Assembly (NCBI GenBank): GCA_003584875.1
Contig: QVQD01000042.1
Coordinates: forward strand, 1 to 34,234
Origin: Methylococcales bacterium
GTDB taxonomy: Bacteria > Pseudomonadota > Gammaproteobacteria > Methylococcales > Methylomonadaceae
Length of the DNA stretch: 34,234 bases
Direction of reading: 5' to 3'
A program made the position numbers and the translations under genes. The notes under the pieces are model-generated. The model was given only the letters and a program-made list of their open reading frames with translations, searched no databases and was not told the DNA's origin. Every line of letters starts with the position of its first letter. Position 1 is the stretch's first letter. Of this stretch, positions 28,143 through 34,234 are shown in pieces.

Positions 28143-28895
28143 TTAACTTTTCATAATAAATGCTAAAGCATAATAAGGAGGCAAATTCGCATTTGTGCCA
28201 CTTACCCCTGTTGATGCATTGGTTGTTGCTACTGTAATACCTGTTGTTGCGTTTGCTGTTTGAGCCGAAGTTCCATATGTTGCGCCAACCGGACTTCCAG
28301 ATGGACTTCCACCAAAAGCGCTATTTCCCCAAAAATTGCTTGCTGAACCAGGCGCGTGAAAGTGGCCAGCATCAGTAACTACTGATGTAGCCGTATGCGT
28401 ATGGCTTACAACAATAGCATCTGTTGAGCCACCTGTTTGACCAACGGAATAGCTATTACCAGCACCTAAAATAAATGAATTTCTAAGGTCTGGAGTAGAA
28501 TTTGTACCGTCACATAATACCCAACCACTAGGAATAGAACCAATTGATCCTGACCATATAGCAATTAATCCTGTTGGAACTACATTAGATACCGCAGGTG
28601 CGTTTTGTAAAATACCGTAAAGATTGTCATAAGTTTGTATTTGATTATTTGTGGAATCTGTCAAAATAAACTTATATGAATATCCCTGCGTTAACCAAAT
28701 TTCAGTCTGTGGTCTACCATCGCTTCCTAAAACAATTGGATTGGGATTAGGAATTAAACCATTAACATCAGAGTAAGTTGTTAATGGGGCAGATGAACCT
28801 GCTTGGTAAGTATAAATAAACCCACCATTTAATGGCAGTCCGGTAGTGGTTAAGAATTGGAATCCGTTTCCAATTGGTGATAGTAGAACACTCAT
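28143..28895 (-). CDS. Tail protein with collar domain and fibre-like N-terminus
   Basis: 250 residues. The first about 100 residues (GNGFQFLTTTGLPLNGGFIY, TYQAGS, NPIVLGSDGRPQTEIWL, YSYKFILTD) match a short virion-attachment domain common in phage tail fibres. Residues 121-150 hold the collar motif IPSGWVLCDG and PDLRNSFILGAG, followed by a His-rich patch (SHTHTATS, AGHFHAP) that in related fibre tips may hold metal. It is likely a short fibre or tip binding the host. Gene lies between ejection genes and lysis genes, apart from the other two fibres, so the phage has three fibre-like proteins. Confidence 0.8.
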   Translation of the reverse strand: MSVLLSPIGNGFQFLTTTGLPLNGGFIYTYQAGSSAPLTTYSDVNGLIPNPNPIVLGSDGRPQTEIWLTQGYSYKFILTDSTNNQIQTYDNLYGILQNAPAVSNVVPTGLIAIWSGSIGSIPSGWVLCDGTNSTPDLRNSFILGAGNSYSVGQTGGSTDAIVVSHTHTATSVVTDAGHFHAPGSASNFWGNSAFGGSPSGSPVGATYGTSAQTANATTGITVATTNASTGVSGTNANLPPYYALAFIMKS

Positions 28896-31502
28896 TTATT
28901 TTTTTCCTATGTCTGAAAGTTTAGTATTTTTTTGCATTTCTTCTTCCAATTTTGTTTTTTCTTTTTGTGCTTTTTTGGAAGAAATTTTTCCTTGTGTAGA
29001 TTCACCTTGTTTTCTTCCAAAATAACTACCAATTGCAGTTCCAACTCCTGGTAAAACAGCTGTCCCTATAGTTGCTCCAACAGCTTCTCCTAATGCCGGA
29101 GCATTTTTTTCTATTAATCCAACTCTACGATTTTGTAATCCAGCACCCTCATACTCATGCTTAGGTTGTAAGAAATGACCGCCATAATTTAATGTATGAA
29201 ATGCTTTTTGTTCCTCCGGTGAGAAACCATGTTTAATTTTTTCAGCCCTTGCATTTAAAATCGTATGAACTTCGTTTTTATTCCATTCACCTTGATTCTT
29301 TGCACCCTTTTGATAAACTTCTCTTGCTAATCCACCAAGCATTTCAGCTTTGGCAGCTTTAGCAAAATCTTGAATATTAGATGGTACTTGCATTTCAAAT
29401 TTCTTAGTTTTTACCAAACCATTTTCTAATAAACTTAATGTGTCAAAAACGTGCTTCCATTGATCAATTGGCATTGAATTTAATTTAGTTATCATTTGTT
29501 CAAAAGGAATTCCTTTTTGAATGCCATTAGGATCTAAATCTTTAAATAATTCCTTCATTCCTTTTGATTCAAATAATGTTTTTTCTGCTTGATGTAAATT
29601 ATCTGCTTTTTTATACAAATCGCCACCACCAGCAGATGCAATATCTTCATCAATTGCACGATTAATTCTAGCAATTGTTTTTGCATTATCTGGTGACCAG
29701 CCATTATTAATAGCTTTACGAACTGCATCATAAGCACTAATACTACCTGGCGGATGGGTAACATTAAATTCATCAGTAAAACCAACTTCTTTTGCCAAAT
29801 TAATTAATTCTTCAGCACCTTTAGCAACACCTTCATGATTCTTTAATTTCAATCCGGATTTAAATTGTGGATTATTTAATAAAGTATCAACATGGCTAGT
29901 TTGTATTGGGTTATCGCCTACTTGATCTTTGGCTTCTTGGTATATTTTTTCTTTTTCTTGTTTAAAATGACCTAATAAACCTTCTTCTGAAGCAATAGCA
30001 TCATGTAATACTTGGCCACGTTCATAATCAGTTACTAAATTTTTATTTGCACCAGTATTTTCTATGCGTTTTGCAGCGTAATTATATAAAGCATTTTGTT
30101 CATTAACTATTTGTTGTTTAAGTAATTCTCCCTTTGGAGTTGGATTAGGCAATTTAGCCTCACCATATTCATTGCGTAAAGTGTTTTCATTTCGAGTAAT
30201 AACACCAGGTCGAATACCTGATTCACTACCCATAATTTCTGTCACTACATCAGCAATTTTTGCTTGTTCTGGCTTTGTTACGTCTTTACCAATGCGAGAT
30301 AATTTAACGCTTGGAAATTCACCTTTAGAAATTGTATCTTCGCCAGTAAAACCTTTATATGGATTAATTTCAGACTTGGCAGCACCAACTCCAGATAAAG
30401 TTGATTCCAATGGTTGAAGTGTTACTGAAGGTTTACTTTGTGGCTTTTTCATTTCTGCCACAGCTTCACTTAATGAATCTGCTACAACTTTAGTTGTTTC
30501 GCCAATTTTATTTAATGCTTTAGATGGATTTGCTTTTGTGGCTGCAATATTAGTAAAAAATGCAACATCACTTACAGGAATATCTAATTGCTTGCCAATC
30601 CAAGCATCCCCTTTTTCTTTGTTTTCTCCAATAAACCCCATGATTTTACCAAGAGCTTGATTTTGATAAACAGGATCATTGGTAATGCCGAATGCTTTAC
30701 CTACTGGTTTATCAACATAACTTGTGAGTTTGTCTGAAATTTCCGCAGCTTTATCTGCACCCAAAAACCTTGTAGTGGCATAGCTAAGATTTTTAGTAAA
30801 AAATGGCAATACAGAGCCAATTGTGTTATCAAACTGAGCTGCCAAGTCTTTACCAATGAATGATGGATTTGTTAAGTCTTTACCCAATTGCTCTAATTGT
30901 GGCTTTGCTTGGCTTGGTGCTGCGTTTTGAGCTTGCCTTGCCATATGAGGATAACCAACAAATGCACCGGTATCTTGAGGTTTTTCTACAGATTGAATTT
31001 GTTTAGGTTGTGCCGGTTTATTAACTGGTGCAGTTCCAAGAATTAAACTACTGACATCATCCGCCGGTTGTTGCTCTTGTTGCTGAGTAGATCCTTGCTG
31101 TGAGCCTTGCATTAGGTTTTTTAAACCCTTTTCTTGCAAAATAATTGGGCCACTCAAAATATGACGAATAACTGGATTACTTAAATCAATCTTTTCATCC
31201 GGTTTAATGCCAGTCTTTTGCGATACATTTTTAATGTAAGTTTCTGTGTCGTTATTATCACTTGGAGGGGCCCAGCGAGAAATAACACCCCTAAGAGTAT
31301 TAATTCCATGTTTGCTACCATAAGCCTTTAAATTCTCATCAATGCCTTTAATGCCCTCTTCAAAGGATTGTGGTTGAACAAAGCCAGTTCCACCAACAGG
31401 TCGAATATTACCTACGTTCATAGCATTGACATTACCACCTTTAGGCTTTTCTACCGCCTCGGTTTGTTTGCCAGATATTAGGGCAAGAACATCATCACTC
31501 AT
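28896..31502 (-). CDS. Large ejection-type internal virion protein with N-terminal peptidoglycan-linked domain
   Basis: 868 residues. Residues about 24-130 carry NVGNIRP, FEEGIKGIDENLKAYG and NTLRGVISRWAPPSDNN, a domain type seen in phage virion proteins and possibly a wall hydrolase (by recollection, no catalytic residue proven). The middle is long, helical and charged. Near the C-terminus GEAVGATIGTAVLPGVGTAI is a glycine-zipper membrane-type segment, typical of proteins that insert in the host envelope. Length, position and the glycine zipper suit a P22 gp16-like ejection protein that makes the DNA channel. It overlaps the 445-residue gene by ATGA. Confidence 0.72.
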   Translation of the reverse strand: MSDDVLALISGKQTEAVEKPKGGNVNAMNVGNIRPVGGTGFVQPQSFEEGIKGIDENLKAYGSKHGINTLRGVISRWAPPSDNNDTETYIKNVSQKTGIKPDEKIDLSNPVIRHILSGPIILQEKGLKNLMQGSQQGSTQQQEQQPADDVSSLILGTAPVNKPAQPKQIQSVEKPQDTGAFVGYPHMARQAQNAAPSQAKPQLEQLGKDLTNPSFIGKDLAAQFDNTIGSVLPFFTKNLSYATTRFLGADKAAEISDKLTSYVDKPVGKAFGITNDPVYQNQALGKIMGFIGENKEKGDAWIGKQLDIPVSDVAFFTNIAATKANPSKALNKIGETTKVVADSLSEAVAEMKKPQSKPSVTLQPLESTLSGVGAAKSEINPYKGFTGEDTISKGEFPSVKLSRIGKDVTKPEQAKIADVVTEIMGSESGIRPGVITRNENTLRNEYGEAKLPNPTPKGELLKQQIVNEQNALYNYAAKRIENTGANKNLVTDYERGQVLHDAIASEEGLLGHFKQEKEKIYQEAKDQVGDNPIQTSHVDTLLNNPQFKSGLKLKNHEGVAKGAEELINLAKEVGFTDEFNVTHPPGSISAYDAVRKAINNGWSPDNAKTIARINRAIDEDIASAGGGDLYKKADNLHQAEKTLFESKGMKELFKDLDPNGIQKGIPFEQMITKLNSMPIDQWKHVFDTLSLLENGLVKTKKFEMQVPSNIQDFAKAAKAEMLGGLAREVYQKGAKNQGEWNKNEVHTILNARAEKIKHGFSPEEQKAFHTLNYGGHFLQPKHEYEGAGLQNRRVGLIEKNAPALGEAVGATIGTAVLPGVGTAIGSYFGRKQGESTQGKISSKKAQKEKTKLEEEMQKNTKLSDIGKK

Positions 31503-32836
31503 TCTAGTGATCCTGTCTGTTGAAGTTTAATTAAGTTACGATATTTTTGCTCTGCTGTTTTACGTTCTTTTGATCCAACAGGTCCTAGTAATTTTGCTAT
31601 TTCTTTTTGTTTATCTTGAGTGGGCATACTGCCATCTTCAGCAAGATTCATAATTTGAAATATTTTAGAATCAGCATTTTTAGACCATTCCTGTTGAAAT
31701 TTCTTCATATTGTTATCACCAAAACGATCAGTAAATTTTTGAGCTCCAGTTGCTTGCATATCAATATTTTTCATATCGGCTTGAGCTCTATCGGCAATAT
31801 TTAATAAAATTTCAGGTGGATAAGTGTAATCACCATTTGCAGCAGAACTTAATTGTTTATCAGCATCCGTTTTTAATCCTAATGCTTTCATATTACTTAA
31901 AGTTGTATTTGCCAAATCTTTAGATAATTGAATGTAAGTAGGATCGCCTGCCCATGTAGATACTTTTCTTGTAATTGCACCAGCAATACCGGAAGTTGGA
32001 AAAATAGATTCTTTTAATTTTTTGGCTTCTTTAATAACTTCTTCAACATTTCGTTTTTCTGTTGTTAATTGAGATTGTCTACTTACCAAGTTATCTCGAT
32101 AATTAATTCCCGATACTTTATCTGCTTCCTCAGATGGCATTGGCAAATAAGGAGAATTAGGGTTTCTCATTGGATAAGGTGTTTTAACAGGCTGACTAAA
32201 GTCTGGTAAATTCATTGCTTGAGGAGTAACCCCTGGTGCTTGCGGTGTTTTTGTCTCTTGAACTTGCGGTGTTTGTGTCTGAGGCAATTGACCAGGCAAT
32301 ATACCTGATGGATATTGTTTTTCTAATTGCGATAACGATCCAGTAGTTGTTGCTAATTGTTGAGCTAACCATGCTTTTAAATCCGTTTGACTACCACCAT
32401 TAGGGATTCCTTGCAAAGTCTTTTCTAGTGCTTGTGGTGATCCACCATGTATTCTATTTAATTCGGTTGCCTCTCTAACCACATCTTGAGCGGTTAAATC
32501 TTGTTTATTAAATAGTTTTTGTATGCCACTAATTGTTGCGTTGGAATGAGCCGTTAAATTTTTTAATTCCGTTTCATTTAAATCAACAATTGCTTTTTTT
32601 GATTCAGCTTTTCCTTTAGCTACATTTGGGTCTAACAATTGTTCTGCTTGTGAAGCTCCAATTTCTGCAGCTTTAGAACGAGCTTGTTCGCCAGAAATCA
32701 TTGCTGGGTATAGCTCTTTTAATTTAGATAGCTCATAACTTGATTTGCCAATATTTAACATATCAGCCAATGACATGGGCTTTTGCGTATTTAAATTGTT
32801 ATATATGCTTACGTCAGCTTTTTGCACTTCTGCCAT
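31499..32836 (-). CDS. Ejection-type internal virion protein (445 residues)
   Basis: A helical protein beginning MAEVQKADVSIYNNLNTQ, with a long Pro/Gln-rich link around residues 180-235 (GQLPQTQTPQVQETKTPQAP) and many charged helices after it. No enzymatic motif is seen. Its place between the gp7-like and the 868-residue gene matches P22 gp20, but sequence identity to gp20 cannot be claimed by eye. The start has an AGGA site. Likely packaged in the head and injected with DNA; inference from order. Confidence 0.65.
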   Translation of the reverse strand: MAEVQKADVSIYNNLNTQKPMSLADMLNIGKSSYELSKLKELYPAMISGEQARSKAAEIGASQAEQLLDPNVAKGKAESKKAIVDLNETELKNLTAHSNATISGIQKLFNKQDLTAQDVVREATELNRIHGGSPQALEKTLQGIPNGGSQTDLKAWLAQQLATTTGSLSQLEKQYPSGILPGQLPQTQTPQVQETKTPQAPGVTPQAMNLPDFSQPVKTPYPMRNPNSPYLPMPSEEADKVSGINYRDNLVSRQSQLTTEKRNVEEVIKEAKKLKESIFPTSGIAGAITRKVSTWAGDPTYIQLSKDLANTTLSNMKALGLKTDADKQLSSAANGDYTYPPEILLNIADRAQADMKNIDMQATGAQKFTDRFGDNNMKKFQQEWSKNADSKIFQIMNLAEDGSMPTQDKQKEIAKLLGPVGSKERKTAEQKYRNLIKLQQTGSLE

Positions 32837-32845
32837 GATTTATTC

Positions 32846-33691
32846 CTAAGAAGTAAGATAATTAGAGCCAGATGGTGTATAGCCACTACCTAATGATGGT
32901 TGCATACCATCACCACTTATAGGTGTAACTCCACTTGGCCCACCTTTACCTAAACTATTTAAAAACGCTAAATTACCAACATTTTGTAAAGTGTTGCCAT
33001 AAGCATTTGCTTGACCTATTGTGCCTGCTGCTTGTGCATTACCAATGCCTGTAGTTAAATTAGCTACATTTGTACCTGTACCAATCAAAGCGTTTGCAGC
33101 ACCTGTCGCACCTTGTAAACCAATGCCTGATATACCAGCTAATCTGTTATAAATATTGGTTTGTTGTGCTTGATAATTATTAAACGCTTGTTGATATGCG
33201 TTTTGTGCATAATTTTGACTAAATTGATTTAGTCCTTGTAAAGCATTGCCACTCATCATACCACCAGATGCGTTTGCAGCGGCATTTGTTGTGCCTTGAC
33301 CTTGTTGTAAACCGAATTGATAATTAGGTGCTAATTGTGAGTTTAAATCAGCATTACTGAATTGACTTGTTAAATAAGGTATATTTGCGTTTAACGCATT
33401 TGTACCAGTCTGACCTAATGTAATATATGGGTTATATTGCTGTGCTCCTTCTTGACCAGCAGCTAAAATTTGTGCTTGTGCTTGTCTTTGTGCGTCTGCT
33501 TGTGTATTTGCTGCACTTCTAGCAGCGTCACTTTGCATCATTCCACCAAGTACAGTACCACCAACAACAATAGCAGCAGTTGCAGGATCATTTCTTTCTC
33601 CATAGGCAGGCCCACCAAAAGGATCACCTATTGGGTCGTGTAAGCCCATTGTACGAGTTTGTGCTCGACTTGCATAAATTTTAGTTAACAT
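32846..33691 (-). CDS. DNA transfer (ejection) protein, P22 gp7-like
   Basis: 281 residues. Low-charge, Ala/Gln/Asn/Gly-rich: QSDAARSAANTQADAQRQAQ, FGLQQGQGTTNAAANASGGM, FSQNYAQNAYQQAFNNYQAQ, IYNRLAGISGIGLQGATGAA. This is the pattern of phage DNA transfer proteins annotated next to P22-like ejection genes. VVGGTVLGGMM near the start is a short hydrophobic stretch. The ATG at 33691 overlaps the upstream gene by 11 bases; an internal ATG at 33649 is a possible start, without a ribosome site. It should travel with the DNA into the host envelope. Confidence 0.78.
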   Translation of the reverse strand: MLTKIYASRAQTRTMGLHDPIGDPFGGPAYGERNDPATAAIVVGGTVLGGMMQSDAARSAANTQADAQRQAQAQILAAGQEGAQQYNPYITLGQTGTNALNANIPYLTSQFSNADLNSQLAPNYQFGLQQGQGTTNAAANASGGMMSGNALQGLNQFSQNYAQNAYQQAFNNYQAQQTNIYNRLAGISGIGLQGATGAANALIGTGTNVANLTTGIGNAQAAGTIGQANAYGNTLQNVGNLAFLNSLGKGGPSGVTPISGDGMQPSLGSGYTPSGSNYLTS

Positions 33692-34049
33692 ATTTGCACC
33701 TATCGCATTTTAATTTAATTTTACATTGTTCTCGCAAAATTTCATAGAATCCTAGCCTTTTGCAGAAATTTAAACCTTTTTCGTTATTTTCCATAACGTA
33801 AGTTATTGCACTACCATATTCGTCTAAAATTTTCTTTAATGTCATTTTTAAATGTTTACGAATTGATGCCGTTGGTTTTGCTTTATATCCTATATGCACT
33901 TCATTTTCTCGTTGTATTACACAGCCAATTAATTCACCTTTTTCATATAAACCTATTGCGTTCCAATTATGCAAATTTTGTTTAAATAATTCTTTATCAA
34001 TTGTTATTCGATTTTTAACAGATTCGTAAAGAATATCTAATGGGGTCAT
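33681..34049 (-). CDS. GNAT-like protein, possible virion-assembly or internal protein
   Basis: 122 residues of acetyltransferase-like layout: GLYEKGELIGCVIQRENEVH, a beta bulge region followed by a long helix (SIRKHLKMTLKKILDEYG) and the C-terminal strand AITYVMENNEKGLNFCKRLG. The pyrophosphate-binding R/QxxGxG/A loop is not clearly present (KAKPTASIRKHL is a weak candidate), so catalysis is doubtful. GNAT-like folds of this kind occur in T7 gp13-type internal or head-tail proteins of short-tailed phages. It is coupled (ATGA) to the 74-residue protein and lies just before the ejection genes. Confidence 0.68.
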   Translation of the reverse strand: MTPLDILYESVKNRITIDKELFKQNLHNWNAIGLYEKGELIGCVIQRENEVHIGYKAKPTASIRKHLKMTLKKILDEYGSAITYVMENNEKGLNFCKRLGFYEILREQCKIKLKCDRCKYVN

Positions 34050-34234
34050 ACGTTATAGTAAGGTACTTTAAAAGGTTTACCATTTACCGTTATATTAATA
34101 AATCCTACAGGTTTAGCAGGTAAATTAGCTGAACCAGCAGTTGCACTATCGGCACTATTAAAATTTAATATATTTAAAAAAAATTGTTGCCATGCCCTAT
34201 TTGGTCGTTTAGTTTGTTCATCCATAAATTCAAC
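34046..34234 (-). CDS. Remaining 62 residues of the 74-residue protein spanning the window junction
   Basis: Open from base 34234 inward without a needed start: VEFMDEQTKRPNRAWQQFFL then NILNFNSADSATAG, LPAKPVGFINITVNG, KPFKVPYYNV and a TGA that overlaps the GNAT-like start as ATGA. With the 12 codons at bases 36-1 it forms one continuous 74-residue frame (75 codons). Small proteins ending in GFINITVNG..YKVPYY-type sequence occur near tail genes of short-tailed phages by my recollection. No function is established. Confidence 0.75.
   Translation of the reverse strand, partial: VEFMDEQTKRPNRAWQQFFLNILNFNSADSATAGSANLPAKPVGFINITVNGKPFKVPYYNV

Noticed and set aside
1-34234. Search by eye for tRNAs, CRISPR arrays, insertion sequences, integrase and att sites
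   Set aside because: No cloverleaf with a TTCGA-type T arm, no regularly spaced repeats, no transposase or integrase motifs were noticed. The repeats present lie in fibre and neck protein genes. Absence by eye is not proof.

Overview
The window is a tailed-phage genome with a P22-type head and neck: large terminase with ATPase and nuclease motifs, P22-like portal, scaffold, P22-like coat protein, gp4-like and gp10-like neck proteins, and three candidate ejection proteins. This suggests a short-tailed (podovirus) phage of a Gram-negative host. The DNA is AT-rich, genes are packed tightly and many starts are coupled by ATGA or TAATG overlaps. A P22-type ejection apparatus, a phage GroES and an S74 tail fibre would fit an aquatic proteobacterial phage, but the host cannot be named from the sequence. 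No integrase, tRNA, CRISPR array or insertion sequence was seen. The two ends appear to join: a 74-residue reading frame starts at base 36 on the minus strand, runs off base 1 and continues in frame from base 34234 to a stop at 34046, with ATGA overlaps to the genes on both sides. The window is therefore probably one complete circular (or circularly permuted) genome of 34,234 bp opened inside a gene.

Layout. (1) A minus-strand block runs from 18514 down to 1, crosses the junction, and continues from 34234 down to 26051. In transcription order it holds a nuclease, small accessory proteins including GroES, a ParB-domain DNA methylase, small and large terminase, portal, scaffold, coat, three small virion-surface candidates, two tail-fibre/adaptor pairs (the second with an S74 autoprocessing chaperone), gp4-like, gp10-like, the junction protein, a GNAT-like protein, three ejection-type proteins, a collar-domain tail protein, and a lysis cassette (small holin-like protein, several small membrane proteins, a 3-TM holin and a GH108 muramidase). 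A strong terminator follows the coat plus candidate decoration gene, and a promoter-like site with a palindrome lies before the scaffold gene. (2) One plus-strand gene at 14897-15118 has a good promoter and a terminator placed inside the oppositely oriented methylase gene. (3) A plus-strand pair (18567-19903) encodes a metallophosphoesterase and a SprT-like metalloprotease. (4) A minus-strand regulatory cluster (19892-21638) encodes a Cro-like repressor, an HNH endonuclease, a GC-richer stretch that folds like a structured RNA, small membrane proteins and a Ref-like HNH nuclease. (5) A plus-strand early block (21752-26054) encodes an ERF recombinase, SSB, a PD-(D/E)XK nuclease and many small proteins, and collides stop-to-stop with the lysis end of the late block.

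How it may work: ERF, SSB and the PD-(D/E)XK nuclease form a recombination set. No DNA polymerase, primase or helicase was seen, so replication probably relies on host enzymes. The methylase may protect the DNA and the GroES may assist folding of virion proteins. The points most worth a second look are the structured stretch next to the HNH gene (about 20935-21110), a second base-paired element at 24828-24891, and a cassette-type beta domain inserted into two neighbouring neck proteins, one copy carrying a second module nested inside it.
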